Below, one piece after another: positions 25,852 through 34,670 of a stretch of DNA of 64,000 nucleotides (within the stretch, counting starts at the first letter, position 1; every line of letters starts with the position of its first letter). The notes under the pieces were generated by a model. The model saw only the letters and a list, made by a program, of their open reading frames with translations. It had not been told where the DNA came from and ran no database searches. The DNA lies in the NCBI GenBank assembly GCA_963728985.1, contig CAVSME010000008.1:124001-188000 (forward strand), given 5' to 3'. This DNA is from DASXAI01 sp963728985 (GTDB taxonomy: Bacteria > Actinomycetota > Acidimicrobiia > Acidimicrobiales > Ilumatobacteraceae). The translations under genes were made by a program, and so were the position numbers.

Positions 25852-26535
25852 TCAGCCGAGAGTGAGCGGCTGGTCGAGGCGGTCGAGGAACGCGATCTCC
25901 TCGACCGGCAGGCGCATGAGCTTGGTCGGGAACGGCTTCGCGGGATAGCCGGCGACGATGAACGCCGCCGTCGAGAGCTCATCCGGTATCCCGAGCAGTT
26001 CCTTGACCTGCGGCTCGTACATGCACAGCAACGTCGTGAGCGTGGTGGCCACGCCCTCGTCACGGAGCGCCAGGCACAGGTTCTGCGCGGCCGGATACAC
26101 GGAGGCGCCGCCGACGATGCTGAGTCGACCGAGGTCGGTGTCAGTGGGGTGGGTGTCGGCCAGGTTGGCCAGCACGACCACGATCGCCGGATGGTCGGCG
26201 AAGTGCTCGGCGAAGTTGTCGGCGTCGGCCAGCGCCTTCTCGGGGTTGCTGGTGAGGACCTTGGTCGACTTGTCGTCGCCACTCTCGGCCTCGATGGCCT
26301 CCTGGCCGCTCGAGGCCGCCGCGATGTAGGCCTTCCACGGCACCAGGTACCACTCGGCCAGCTGCCGGCGCTTGGCCTCGTCGGTCACGATCAGGTACCG
26401 GACGGGCTGGCGGTTCCCGCCCTGGGGTCCGAAGCGCGCCGCCTCGACCGCCCGGTAGAAGACCTCGGTCGGCACGGGATCGGGGCGGTAGTAGCGGCAC
26501 GCGTGTTGCGACCGCATCGCGTCGACCAGTTCCAT
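25852..26535 (-). CDS. Nitroreductase family protein
   Basis: 227 residues. FMN-binding pattern: SQHACRYYRPDPVP, AARFGPQGGNRQPVRYLIVT, ASVYPAAQNLCLALRDEGVA, then an FIVAGYPAKPFP-type end. These homodimeric enzymes reduce nitro, quinone or ring substrates with NAD(P)H. ATG 26535 (MELVDAMRSQ) matches the family start and has GAGGGG upstream. It is 37 nt downstream of the SnoaL-like gene on the same strand, so the two probably share a transcript with the VOC gene further up. Confidence 0.9.
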   Translation of the reverse strand: MELVDAMRSQHACRYYRPDPVPTEVFYRAVEAARFGPQGGNRQPVRYLIVTDEAKRRQLAEWYLVPWKAYIAAASSGQEAIEAESGDDKSTKVLTSNPEKALADADNFAEHFADHPAIVVVLANLADTHPTDTDLGRLSIVGGASVYPAAQNLCLALRDEGVATTLTTLLCMYEPQVKELLGIPDELSTAAFIVAGYPAKPFPTKLMRLPVEEIAFLDRLDQPLTLG

Positions 26536-26572
26536 GTGTCCCCTCTGTCGTCCGGTGGCCGCGGACGGCCCG

Positions 26573-26941
26573 CTACTTCTTGATCTGCTCCATGAACATG
26601 CCGTTGTCGAAGTAGTCACGCCAGAAGGTGATCTTGCCGTCGTTCACTTCGAAGACGCCGGCGACCGGGATGGCGATCTCCTTGCCCTTCATCACGAACC
26701 GATCGGTGCGCTCGTTCATCACGATGTTGCCCGTGGTGGTCTGGCGGTGGATCTCGAACACGACGGGCCCGCTCCCCTTGAACATCGGCGCGAGGAACTC
26801 CGCCATCTTGTCCTTGCCGGTCATGTCCCCGACCGGAACGTTGTCGTAGTAGCAATCGTCGCCGATCAGCGCCAGGGCCGCCGCTTGATCCTTGCGGCCG
26901 ATGGCTTCGATGAACTGGTTGACCACTTGCTCTGCGTCCAT
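26573..26941 (-). CDS. NTF2-fold protein, limonene-1,2-epoxide hydrolase-like
   Basis: 122 residues: VNQFIEAIGRKDQAAALALI, DDCYYDNVPVGDMTGKDKMA, FVMKGKEIAIPVAGVFEVND and GKITFWRDYFDNGMF. The W-R-D-Y-F-D motif and Tyr/Asp positions match the limonene-epoxide-hydrolase/SnoaL branch, where an Asp pair opens an epoxide. Catalysis is plausible but not certain, since many relatives only bind ligands. It is part of a minus-strand run of small-molecule enzymes from 28122 to 25852. Confidence 0.85.
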   Translation of the reverse strand: MDAEQVVNQFIEAIGRKDQAAALALIGDDCYYDNVPVGDMTGKDKMAEFLAPMFKGSGPVVFEIHRQTTTGNIVMNERTDRFVMKGKEIAIPVAGVFEVNDGKITFWRDYFDNGMFMEQIKK

Positions 26942-27022
26942 GCCAGGGCTCCTGAACCTCGGGGTGACTGGGCTCGACCGGCGCCGACTGTAACCGCGCC
27001 GCGCCCGAAGGGCAGAGGGCGC

Positions 27023-27706
27023 TCAGACGGGAACGGCCACCGGCGGATCGGACTGCGACAGCCGGGCGGTGACCTCCTCGTCGGGCATGCTCATCAGAGC
27101 GGCGTAGCGGGGCATCCTGAGATGCGGCTTGGCCGGATCGATCGGCGGCTGCGGCACCGTACCGCCCTTGGCCACGAAGGCGGCGGGCTCCTTCATGGCG
27201 TCGAGCTCGTCGGCGTCGATGCCGAGCAGCCCCACGACCTCGGGGTCGATCCAGGCCCGCTCATCGATCGGCACCGCAGACGTGGCGATCTCGAGGGCGA
27301 GGTTCTCCGGACCGGCGAAGTAGATCGACTGGCACATGCCGTGGTTCAGCGGCCCGAACACGTTGATCCCGCGGTCGCGGATGCGGTCGCGCACGGCCAG
27401 CAGATCATCGAGGGTGTCGACGTTGAACGCAACGTGCTGCATGGTGCCCGGCGCCGATGGGTCGGCCGGGCTGCCGGCGTGCGACACGCCGAAGACCGGC
27501 TCGATGTCACCGGTCGTGGGCGCCTGGACGAACGCGATGTAGCTGCTGTCGTCCAGCTTCACGAACCCGTGGAACGTGTTCTCCACGCCGTGCATCCAAT
27601 ACAGCGCCTTCAGCTCGGCGCCGAGGACGTCGCAGAAGAACTCGAGTTGGCCCTTCATGTCGCCGGTCGAGATGGCCAGGTGATGGACACCGTTCGCGAG
27701 TCCCAT
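27023..27706 (-). CDS. VOC family protein, extradiol-dioxygenase-like
   Basis: 227 residues. MGLANGVHHLAISTGDMKGQ gives the first metal His, MQHVAFNVDTLDDLLAVRDR the second, and ENLALEIATSAVP the Glu; the first module is followed by a helical tail of about 70 residues. The layout resembles type I extradiol/glyoxalase proteins that act on aromatic or lipid intermediates. ATG 27706 is a clear start. Neighbouring SnoaL-like, nitroreductase and LLM genes suggest a degradative context; no substrate can be named. Confidence 0.85.
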   Translation of the reverse strand: MGLANGVHHLAISTGDMKGQLEFFCDVLGAELKALYWMHGVENTFHGFVKLDDSSYIAFVQAPTTGDIEPVFGVSHAGSPADPSAPGTMQHVAFNVDTLDDLLAVRDRIRDRGINVFGPLNHGMCQSIYFAGPENLALEIATSAVPIDERAWIDPEVVGLLGIDADELDAMKEPAAFVAKGGTVPQPPIDPAKPHLRMPRYAALMSMPDEEVTARLSQSDPPVAVPV

Positions 27707-27765
27707 GACGCCTCCTCCGATGTGCTCTGTGGAGGCTGAGCCTACTCAGGCCGCCCGGCGCAGCC

Positions 27766-28122
27766 TCAACCCACGCCGGGCCACCGGGACATGTCGGCGT
27801 AGGTGTTGTCGCTGACGACCTTGCCGTCACGCCACGTGAGCACCGCGCAGAACGGGAGCGCCCACTCGGCTCCCTGGTCGGGGTCCACGAGCACCCCCTC
27901 GACCGTCACGACGTCACCGACGGCATGCGTCTTCTCGATGCGGATGGCGCGCTTCGGCGCGGCAGCAAGGACCCGACGCTCGAACCGCAGCAGCTTCTCG
28001 GGGCCGAACTGGGCACCGCTGAAGAGGCAGTCGGGTGCGTAGAGATCGGTGACCATCTTCTCGACGTCGTTGTTGAAGGTCTCGGCCCACTGCTCCACGA
28101 GGGCGAGGTTCTGGTCGGTCAT
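27766..28122 (-). CDS. SnoaL/NTF2-fold protein
   Basis: 118 residues: NLALVEQWAETFNNDVEKMV, YAPDCLFSGAQFGPEKLL, then RIEKTHAVGDVVTVEGVLVD and LPFCAVLTWRDGKVVSDNTY. This is the standard ketosteroid-isomerase-like cone. ATG 28122 is preferred because the A/G-rich AAGGGGGA is about 8 nt away; ATG 28128 is too close. It is divergent from the LLM gene at 28189 with only 66 bp between, which must hold both promoters. Confidence 0.85.
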   Translation of the reverse strand: MTDQNLALVEQWAETFNNDVEKMVTDLYAPDCLFSGAQFGPEKLLRFERRVLAAAPKRAIRIEKTHAVGDVVTVEGVLVDPDQGAEWALPFCAVLTWRDGKVVSDNTYADMSRWPGVG

Positions 28123-28188
28123 CGGCATTCCCCCTTCGACTGGCCCAGCGTAGAACGCGGGCCCGCCCGCGACGCATACTGTGCGGCC

Positions 28189-29187
28189 ATGAAGGTCGGG
28201 GTGCTGCAGTTCTTCAGCTGGCCCGAACGACGCGTCCCGCTCGGGACGGTCTACGAGCGAGCGCTCCAGCGGATCGTGACCATGGACGATGCCGGCTACG
28301 ACGCCGTCTGGCTGGCCGAGCACCACTTCACGACCTACAGCGTGTGTCCATCGGTCCACCTGATGGCGCTCGAGGCGGCGCACCGCACCCGTCACCTCCG
28401 CATCGGCACCGCCGTCTCGCTGGCCGCGCTGTACCACCCGCTGCGCCTGGCCGAGGAGGTCGCGCTGCTCGACGTGCTCACCGGAGGGAGGATCAACTGG
28501 GGCGCCGGGCGCGGCTTCGAACGCACCGAGTTCGAGGCGTTCGCCGTTCCCCTCGACGAGACCGTCGCCCGGTTCCGCGAGGCCGTCGACGTCGTCCTGG
28601 CGGCGTGGCAGCACGAGCGCCTCACCTTCCACGGGAAGTACTGGCACTTCGACAACGTGGAGGTCCTCCCCAAGCCGCTCCAACAGCCGACCCCGCCGAC
28701 ATGGGTGGCGGCCACGTCACCTGATGCCGTCTCGTGGGCGGCGTCCATGGGCCATGCCATCTTGATGGACCCTCACGCCTCCTTCTCCGAGATCGGCGCC
28801 AAGTACGAGCTGTATTGCCGCGAGCTGGCCGCGCACGGGTTCCCGCCGCCCGGCGACACACCGATGGCCCGTCTCCTCGCCGTGGCCCCCACCGACGACG
28901 AGGCTCGCGAGATCGCCAGGACCGGCGCGGCGTGGACGATCGGCGCGTATGCCAACAGCGACCGGGGCGGGATCGGTGTGCCCGCCGGGGAAGGCGGGTT
29001 CGCCGCCGACGTCAGCGAGCGCATCGACGGATACGTCAATGAGAAAGTCGTGTGGGGCTCGCCCGCGCGCGTACGCGACGAGCTGGCTCGGCTGGCCGAA
29101 GAGATGCACCTCGGCTACCTGATGATCGCCCCGCTCTCACACGACTCCTTCGTGCGGTTCACGAACGACGTGCTGCCGCACGTCTGA
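28189..29187 (+). CDS. LLM class flavin/F420-dependent oxidoreductase
   Basis: 332 residues, a luciferase-like TIM barrel: MKVGVLQFFSWPERRVPLG, YDAVWLAEHHFTTYSVCPS, IGTAVSLAALYHPLRLAEEV, LDVLTGGRINWGAGRGFER, LPKPLQQPTPPTWVAATSP. The EHHFT motif and the RGF segment are those of the bacterial luciferase monooxygenase group, which often uses reduced FMN. ATG 28189 lies 66 bp from the divergent SnoaL-like gene. It is probably an oxygenase or dehydrogenase in the same small-molecule pathway. Confidence 0.92.
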   Translation: MKVGVLQFFSWPERRVPLGTVYERALQRIVTMDDAGYDAVWLAEHHFTTYSVCPSVHLMALEAAHRTRHLRIGTAVSLAALYHPLRLAEEVALLDVLTGGRINWGAGRGFERTEFEAFAVPLDETVARFREAVDVVLAAWQHERLTFHGKYWHFDNVEVLPKPLQQPTPPTWVAATSPDAVSWAASMGHAILMDPHASFSEIGAKYELYCRELAAHGFPPPGDTPMARLLAVAPTDDEAREIARTGAAWTIGAYANSDRGGIGVPAGEGGFAADVSERIDGYVNEKVVWGSPARVRDELARLAEEMHLGYLMIAPLSHDSFVRFTNDVLPHV

Positions 29188-29206
29188 TCGCGGGCCCGGC
29201 GGTCAG

Positions 29207-29220
29207 CGGCGTGCACGCCG
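29207..29220. terminator. Weak palindrome between convergent genes
   Basis: CGGCGTGCACGCCG is a perfect 14-bp palindrome (5-bp stem, TGCA loop) in the 39-bp gap between the LLM gene and the metallopeptidase gene. It may help termination in both directions; there is no U-tract. Confidence 0.3.
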
Positions 29221-29226
29221 GCGCCG

Positions 29227-30285
29227 TCAGGCGTTCCGGACGCAGTCGTTGACGAATGACAGCTTGGCGATGACCGGCGGCGTGAGCACGAACGGGTAGA
29301 GCGGCCGCTCGCCCATGCTCTGACTCACCTCGTTGAGGGCGTCGACCAGCGGGATCCACGCTTCGACCACGTATGCGAAGTTCGACGTGGCCCGCCCACC
29401 CGGTCCACTACAGGCAAGCGCATCGATGACGCCGGCGGGGCCGGCCCGGAGCGGTTTGGACAGATGGAGACCGACGGCGGCCGCGGTCTCGAGCGTGTCG
29501 AGGATGTGGAGGTAGTGAGCGAAGGTCTCGGCCCAGTCCTCCCACGGATGCGACGACGCGTAGGCGCTGATGAAGGCCGGATCACGCGGCGTCGGCCGCT
29601 TGCCGGCGTAGTGCTGCTCGAGCGCCCCGGCGTAGTCGACACGTTCATCGCCGAACCAGTGTCGGAATCCCTCGATGCGGCCGCCGCCTGCGACGAGCAC
29701 GGTCCAGTAGTAGTGGCCGATCTCGTGACGGAGGTGCCCGAGCAGGGTGCGGTACGGCTCGTCGAGATCCTTTCGAAGAGCTTCACGGCGCTGGTCGTCG
29801 TGCTCGGTGAGGTCGATCGTGACGACGCCGCCGCGGTGCCCGGTCACGGACGTGGCCCCCGGGACGTAGACGAGATCGAACGCCAGCCCATCGGACTCAC
29901 CGAGGCTGCGAGCGCGAATCGGCAGGCCGAGCCCGTGCAGCTGACAGATGAGCACGCGCTTCGCGGCTTCGGCGGCGCTCCAGGCCTGGACCGCCCTCGT
30001 GTCGGCCTCGTCAGGACGGCCGCGCGTCAGGCGGCACGATTCGCACCAGCTGTCGGCCTTTTCGGCCGGTATCAACCAGTTGCAGTCCCACGCCGCGTTC
30101 AGGCACCGCCAGAAGCGAGGCGCGCCGGCGTCGAAGGGCACCTCGTACAGCGCTCCGTCAACGACCTCGATGACGGCGAGCTGGCGGCGATCGAGCACGA
30201 ATCCCTGCTCGCTCTTGCAGCTCGGGCAGCGAGCGGACGTGAAGCCGAGACGACGGCCACAACGCTGGCAGTGGAACGCCTGCAC
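29227..30285 (-). CDS. Putative zinc-binding metallopeptidase with N-terminal zinc ribbon (COG4307 type)
   Basis: 352 residues. The N-terminal ribbon FHCQRCGRRLGFTSARCPSC (two CxxC knuckles) is followed by a second Cys pair around NWLIPAEKADSWCESCRLTR. The middle has GGVVTIDLTEHDDQRREAL and the gluzincin site LRHEIGHYYW (HExxH); a downstream acidic segment DWAETFAHYLHILDT likely gives the third ligand. This matches the Peptidase_Mx/DUF2248 architecture of unknown substrate. GTG 30285 is the start nearest the ribbon. It follows the wHTH gene by 16 nt, so the two form an operon. Confidence 0.88.
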   Translation of the reverse strand: MQAFHCQRCGRRLGFTSARCPSCKSEQGFVLDRRQLAVIEVVDGALYEVPFDAGAPRFWRCLNAAWDCNWLIPAEKADSWCESCRLTRGRPDEADTRAVQAWSAAEAAKRVLICQLHGLGLPIRARSLGESDGLAFDLVYVPGATSVTGHRGGVVTIDLTEHDDQRREALRKDLDEPYRTLLGHLRHEIGHYYWTVLVAGGGRIEGFRHWFGDERVDYAGALEQHYAGKRPTPRDPAFISAYASSHPWEDWAETFAHYLHILDTLETAAAVGLHLSKPLRAGPAGVIDALACSGPGGRATSNFAYVVEAWIPLVDALNEVSQSMGERPLYPFVLTPPVIAKLSFVNDCVRNA

Positions 30286-30301
30286 GAGTCGGCCGCCCGG
30301 G

Positions 30302-30574
30302 TCAGCGCGCCGGGGTGGCGTCGCCGCGAGCGAGGAACGAGACGCCACGGCCGGTCAGCTCGAGGTCTGTGTACCACGGACCGGGCTGCCCACCACTGCG
30401 CGTCCCCGACACCAGCCGACGCGCCGTCGCCTCTTGCAGGTGCCTCGCCACCGAGCCGAGCGGCAACCGCGTCGCTGCCGCCAACATCTGGTTGTCCACC
30501 GGGGTGCTCGCGTAGCCGCCGTCCCGGACGGCCTGTAACAACCTTGTCAACTGCTCGTCAGCGGACACTCGCAT
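30302..30574 (-). CDS. Small winged-helix-like protein, operon partner of the metallopeptidase
   Basis: 90 residues. EQLTRLLQAVRDGGYASTPV, NQMLAAATRLPLGSVARHLQ (helix-turn-helix-like) and RRLVSGTRSGGQPGPWYTDL ELTGRG-type wing suggest a short DNA-binding wHTH. ATG 30574 has GAAGGGCG close upstream. It is the first gene of a two-gene operon and may sense or regulate whatever the protease acts on. I do not know a named family. Confidence 0.7.
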   Translation of the reverse strand: MRVSADEQLTRLLQAVRDGGYASTPVDNQMLAAATRLPLGSVARHLQEATARRLVSGTRSGGQPGPWYTDLELTGRGVSFLARGDATPAR

Positions 30575-30846
30575 CGCCCTTCGCTGCGGATCGGCAGTCG
30601 ATCGGTTCCTGAGGACTGGACCAGATCGCCACCAGCGGGACCGCGTCGACGAGACTACTCGCCGTTCGCGCCGCCCGGTCCCAGCCCCGGCACTCCGAAC
30701 ATGCCAGCGAGCCGAGGTTCGTACGTGGCCGTTGGTATGCTGTGGTCACACTTGGTAGGGACGCCTCGTTTGGGCAGGACGACCGAATCTGGTTGTCGCC
30801 CCGCACACAGGCCCGACGCCTCTCCCGGACTGGAACGAGGAGCGTC

Positions 30847-31008
30847 GTGGACGACGAAGCAGGCGCGGTCAGGTCCCGCCAATGCGGGCGCTGCCGCGGG
30901 ACATTTCCGGGCGATCCGGCGCTACATCCGGTCGCGCTCCAGGAGTGGTGGCTGTGCGAGCCGTGCCATGACGCCATCTTCGGTCCGCACCCAGTTCCAC
31001 CCGCATGA
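30847..31008 (+). CDS. Small zinc-finger protein
   Basis: 53 residues with two CxxC knuckles 27 residues apart: CGRCRGTFPGDPALHP and WWLCEPCHDAIFGPH. This is a compact zinc ribbon seen in several small actinobacterial proteins of unknown role. GTG 30847 is supported by GAGGAG just upstream; the longer frame starting near 30742 has no conserved residues. It probably forms an operon with the next gene 21 nt downstream. Confidence 0.7.
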   Translation: MDDEAGAVRSRQCGRCRGTFPGDPALHPVALQEWWLCEPCHDAIFGPHPVPPA

Positions 31009-31029
31009 ACCGCAACCCCGGAGGATGAC

Positions 31030-31290
31030 ATGGTGAGACTCGAATGGAACGCCCTGCGCGTGGGCGACAAGGTGCTCGTGCACGATCCCGGCGACTCGTC
31101 GATGCGCCTCGTGCCCGGAACCGTTGCGTTGGTGCAATCGGTATCAGGACCCAATGACGTCGGCATCAGGATGGGGCCCGAGATCGGCCGCCAAGCCGTC
31201 CTTCGGCCCAGCCGGCTGTCTGTCCACCTCGATCCTCGCGATCCCGACGAGGAGTGCTGGCGCTGCGAGGCCGTCGCCGCCCGTTCATGA
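31030..31290 (+). CDS. Conserved hypothetical protein, SH3-like
   Basis: 86 residues: MVRLEWNALRVGDKVLVHDP, RLVPGTVALVQSV, DVGIRMGPEIGRQAVLRPSR and a terminal CWRC knuckle. Short beta strands around a GDKVLVHD motif suggest a small barrel. ATG 31030 has GGAGG 6 nt upstream. Function unknown; coupled with the zinc-finger gene and converging on the membrane-protein pair. Confidence 0.72.
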   Translation: MVRLEWNALRVGDKVLVHDPGDSSMRLVPGTVALVQSVSGPNDVGIRMGPEIGRQAVLRPSRLSVHLDPRDPDEECWRCEAVAARS

Positions 31291-31314
31291 CGGGGCCTCA
31301 CCTGACGGCGCGTC

Positions 31315-31530
31315 TCACTCGAAGGCACCGCTGCCGCGCGCGAAGAGGTGCCAACCCAGCCAGGCCCACGCCAGCGCCAGCGCCAGGCGGGCCCATCGAT
31401 GCGCGGTGATCCGTTCGACCAGGCGGGGAAGAGAGATCAGCCGCGGCCGGCGAGCCACCAGCAACGACCAGCCGATGCCGGCGGCGAAGATCACGGCGAA
31501 GCCGGCCAGTGTCACCTCCCTGGCCGTCAT
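31315..31530 (-). CDS. DUF6186-like small membrane protein
   Basis: 71 residues: MTAREVTLAGFAVIFAAGIG (first helix), a basic loop RRPRLISLPRLVERITAHRW, and a second helix ALALAWAWLGWHLFARG. The order and the WLGWHLFAR end match DUF6186 proteins. Its ATG overlaps the upstream stop (ATGA), so it is coupled to the larger membrane protein 31527-31943. Function unknown. Confidence 0.75.
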   Translation of the reverse strand: MTAREVTLAGFAVIFAAGIGWSLLVARRPRLISLPRLVERITAHRWARLALALAWAWLGWHLFARGSGAFE

Positions 31531-31943
31531 CGGACGGGCCTCCAGCGGGGACGCAGGGCCAGCGCACCCCCGAGCACCAGCCAGAGCACGAACACCGCAG
31601 CGCGTCCCACATGGACGCTCATGATGCGGTCGGCGACGTAGCTCATGGTCGGGTGCTCGCTGCGAGGCGACGAGAACAGCGCGGCCAGCTCCCAGACCAC
31701 GAGAGCCGCGACCAGCCCCACCCAGACCGTGACTCCATCCTCGTCTCGCTCGATCGGCGCGCCCGCCGCCGGCAGGGCGCGGCGAGCCGTGAGAATGACG
31801 ACGGGGATCACCGGCACGACCACGAGCAACTCCTCGGGGTGCGTGAACGGCCGGAGCCCCGCCGCGATCCATGCGTAGGCGAGCACCACGGCAACCGCGG
31901 CGGCGAGCACACCCGGCCGCGCCGGCGCATCTGGCGGGCGCAT
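31527..31943 (-). CDS. Membrane protein, partner of the DUF6186-like gene
   Basis: 138 residues, four predicted helices (VLAAAVAVVLAYAWIAAGL, ELLVVVPVIPVVILTA, VWVGLVAALVVWELAALF, AAVFVLWLVLGGALAL). ATG 31943 is preferred over longer frames because GGGAGG sits about 6 nt upstream and the residues before it are not hydrophobic or conserved. This pairing of a four-helix and a two-helix protein recurs in actinobacteria; no role is known. Confidence 0.75.
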   Translation of the reverse strand: MRPPDAPARPGVLAAAVAVVLAYAWIAAGLRPFTHPEELLVVVPVIPVVILTARRALPAAGAPIERDEDGVTVWVGLVAALVVWELAALFSSPRSEHPTMSYVADRIMSVHVGRAAVFVLWLVLGGALALRPRWRPVR

Positions 31944-32037
31944 CAACACCTCCCGTTCTCGCCATGGATCAGCACGAGCACGGCGGTCGTTAGGCTCACG
32001 ACTGCACGAGGCCGAGATGGAGGCGAAGGAACCACTG

Positions 32038-32868
32038 ATGGAGGGGCGTCGGCAGTCACCGGATGCCGGGACCGCTCCATCATCGCTGCCGCCAGATGTA
32101 GCCCGTGCGGCCAGGCCACTCCCACTGACGACGGCCGACGACATCGATCTCGCCGCACTGGCGTACGGGCCGCCCGCCGGGCGCCTCGCCATCGTGTTCG
32201 GCCACGGGTTCACCGGATCGCAGCGCAATCCCAAGGTGATCGAGCTGGTGACGGAGTTGGTAAGGCGCGGATTCGCCGTCTACACGGCCGACTTCCGGGG
32301 CCACGGGGCCAGCGCCGGACACTCGACCTTCGGCGACCGTGAGGTGCTCGACCTCGAAGCCGTCGTCGCCTACGCCCGAGATCATCACGAGCGCGTCGTG
32401 ACCGTCGGCGCATCCATGGGCGCATTCGTGGCGCTGCGCCATGCCGGGCTCGGCGGGCAGGTCGATGCCGTGGTCGCCATCAGCAGTCCAGCGTTCCGGA
32501 CCATCCCGAGGATGCCTCGCGCCCGGATGTTGGGCCGGCTCGTGCGGAGCGAGCGCGGCCGGCGCCTGCTCGCGCGCCACGGCACCCGAGTTGACCCCTT
32601 CGCGCCTGTTTCTGACGCACCGATCGAGCTGGCGGCGGCCATCGCCCCGACACCGGTCGCCATCGTCCACGGCGACCGCGACCGCTACGTGCCGCTGAGC
32701 GACGCCAAGGCCCTGCACGAGCGACTGGGTTCGCCGCGGCGCCTCATCGTGTTGCCGGACTTCGGCCACGGCGAAGCCGGGTTCGGTCCGGGGTTCGGCG
32801 AGATCCTCGAACGCCTCATCTACGACCTGCTCGGTCTCGCGCCCGAGGCTGACGCGCCGCAGGGCTGA
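32038..32868 (+). CDS. Alpha/beta hydrolase (esterase/lipase-like)
   Basis: About 276 residues. The oxyanion HG is in IVFGHGFTGSQRNPK, the nucleophile in VTVGASMGAFVAL (G-x-S-x-G), the acid in PVAIVHGDRDRYVPLSDA and the His in VLPDFGHGEAGF. All three catalytic residues are in place. It lacks a signal peptide, so it is cytosolic. ATG 32038 (GAAGGA 7 nt upstream) is favoured; ATG 32017 is possible. It converges on the desaturase gene; substrate unknown. Confidence 0.9.
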   Translation: MEGRRQSPDAGTAPSSLPPDVARAARPLPLTTADDIDLAALAYGPPAGRLAIVFGHGFTGSQRNPKVIELVTELVRRGFAVYTADFRGHGASAGHSTFGDREVLDLEAVVAYARDHHERVVTVGASMGAFVALRHAGLGGQVDAVVAISSPAFRTIPRMPRARMLGRLVRSERGRRLLARHGTRVDPFAPVSDAPIELAAAIAPTPVAIVHGDRDRYVPLSDAKALHERLGSPRRLIVLPDFGHGEAGFGPGFGEILERLIYDLLGLAPEADAPQG

Positions 32869-32903
32869 GCGGCCGTTACCGGTTCGCACGCCGTGGCCCC
32901 GAG

Positions 32904-33842
32904 TCATGACACCGGGACTGTTGCCCAGTGCACGTTGTGCGCCCATCCGATGCGCTCGAACAGCGAGATGATCATCGCCGACGAGTCGAACTGCCGGCGC
33001 ATCACTCCGTGGCGGGCCGAGCGGGGAAATGCGTGGTGGCCGTTGTGCCACGACTCGCCAAAGCTCAACACGGCGAGCACGCCCACGTTGGCGCTTCGAT
33101 CCTTGGTGAGGAACGGGCGCCGACCGAACATGTGACAGATGGAGTTGATGCTCCATGTCATGTGGTGGAGCAGGCAGATGCGCACCCCGCCAGCCCAGAG
33201 CAGCGCGGTCAGGCCGCCGGCAATGCCTCCGCACAGCCACCCGATGCCGAACGGGATGGCGAGCGAGGTGAGGCACCACAAGGGGAACAAGCGGTTGACG
33301 ATCACGAGGTCCCGGTCCTTGAGCAGGTCTCCTGCATACCGTCGCCATGACGTCGGCGTGTGATTGAGGAGCCAGCCGACATGCGCGTGCCAGAAGCCTT
33401 TCAGCTGTCCCCGGACCCCGGTGCCGTGGCCGTACGGCGAGTGGGGATCGCCCGGTTGGTCGGCCAGCGCGTGGTGGCGGCGATGGTCCGCCACCCAGCC
33501 GATCGGACCGCCTTGGAAGGCCATCGATCCGATGACGCCAAGGGCGATCTTCAACGGCCGTCCGACCGTGAAGCTGCGATGGGTGAACAGGCGGTGGAAG
33601 CCGACAGTCACGCCGTGGCCCACGATGGCATACAACCCAGCGGCCAGCAGGAGGTCGCGCCAATCGATGCCGTGACCCCACCACCGCACAGCGGCGTAGC
33701 ACAAGGCCACGAGGGGGGCGACGACCACGACGAGGGTGATGGCCCGCTCGACGCCACTCCCCGTCGAGGACGGGGGCGAGGTAGCGACGGCCGGTGCGGA
33801 CTCGTCAACGACGACGACCTCGGGGAGAACATCCACCGACAT
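32904..33842 (-). CDS. Acyl-CoA/fatty acid delta-9 desaturase
   Basis: 312 residues. The three His boxes of membrane diiron desaturases are intact: HRLFTHRSF, VADHRRHHALADQPGDPHSP and ESWHNGHHAFPRS, with four membrane helices between (ITLVVVVAPLVALCYAAV, LLLAAGLYAIVGHGVTV, LFPLWCLTSLAIPFGIGW, GGLTALLWAGGVRICLL). It introduces a cis double bond into acyl chains using O2 and ferredoxin, adjusting membrane fluidity. ATG 33842 (MSVDVLPEV) is the sensible start. The 226-bp upstream region has a short dyad (CCACC-GT-GGTGG near 33935) that could be regulatory. Confidence 0.93.
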   Translation of the reverse strand: MSVDVLPEVVVVDESAPAVATSPPSSTGSGVERAITLVVVVAPLVALCYAAVRWWGHGIDWRDLLLAAGLYAIVGHGVTVGFHRLFTHRSFTVGRPLKIALGVIGSMAFQGGPIGWVADHRRHHALADQPGDPHSPYGHGTGVRGQLKGFWHAHVGWLLNHTPTSWRRYAGDLLKDRDLVIVNRLFPLWCLTSLAIPFGIGWLCGGIAGGLTALLWAGGVRICLLHHMTWSINSICHMFGRRPFLTKDRSANVGVLAVLSFGESWHNGHHAFPRSARHGVMRRQFDSSAMIISLFERIGWAHNVHWATVPVS

Positions 33843-34068
33843 CTCGACTCCTGGTGACGGTTCTCTGTCCCGAGTGAGACGAGAGTTGGCACCGACCAGG
33901 GTCTCGAGTTGGTCCCACCACAAGTGGCGTCGACCACCGTGGTGGACAGAAGCGTAGCCGACGCTCGCCGCCCGCTACCCTCGCAGACGGTCGCCCCGCA
34001 GGAGACCCTGTTCGTCCCCTCGCCGCTACGGCTTGGCCCGACGCCCCTCGACCCATGGGTGCCAGCCA

Positions 34069-34637
34069 ATGTCCACTCCCGTCGGGTCCACCGGACCTCC
34101 GAGCGGCGGATTGTGCGTCGCTTCCATGGAGCTGCTCGGCGTGGAGGGCGCCGCCATCACGCTCATGACCGAGGATCACAATGGCCCCGTGTGTGCCACC
34201 AGCCCACAAGTGGCGGCGCTGGAGGAGCTGCAGTTCACCCGGGGCCACGGGCCGAGCGGCGACGCATTCCGGTCGGAGATGGCGATTGCTGCGCAGACCT
34301 CGGCCCGCATGGTTCGAGCCTGTGGCCGGCGTTCTCGCAGGCCGCCTTCGAGGAGGGTTTCCGAGCAGTGCATGCGTACCAGCTGCGCGTGGCGGCGACG
34401 GCCTTCGGCGCCCTCACCCTTTACTTGCGGGTGGTCGGTCCGCTGAGCGGGGTGCAGCGGGCCAACGCGCCATCGGTCGCCGAGGCGCTGGCGCGCGTCC
34501 TCGCCGCTTCGAGCACACCCCTCGACGGCGACAGCGACGCCATGGGCACCCACCATCGTGCCGTCGTGCACCAGGCGGAGATCGTCGAGGGCCACCGCAC
34601 AAGGGATGTGCCGCCCACATCGCACACGTCACTGTGA
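34069..34637 (+). pseudogene. GAF/ANTAR-type regulator remnant 1
   Basis: Frame from ATG 34069: LCVASMELLGVEGAAITLMT, SPQVAALEELQFTRGHGPSG. Near 34310 it must shift to another frame for LWPAFSQAAFEEGFRAVHAY, QLRVAATAFGALTLYLR and APSVAEALARVLAA. It ends with HHRAVVHQA, the start of an ANTAR helix, then goes out of register. Intact relatives carry a GAF sensor followed by a three-helix RNA-binding ANTAR module controlling antitermination; here ANTAR is lost. Confidence 0.7.
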
Positions 34638-34670
34638 TCGAATGGTGACCGTGGCTGGGGAGCGGTGCGC

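Noticed and set aside
33928..33945. Dyad CCACC-GT-GGTGG as a firm desaturase operator
   Set aside because: Only a 5-bp arm; such dyads are frequent in GC-rich DNA.
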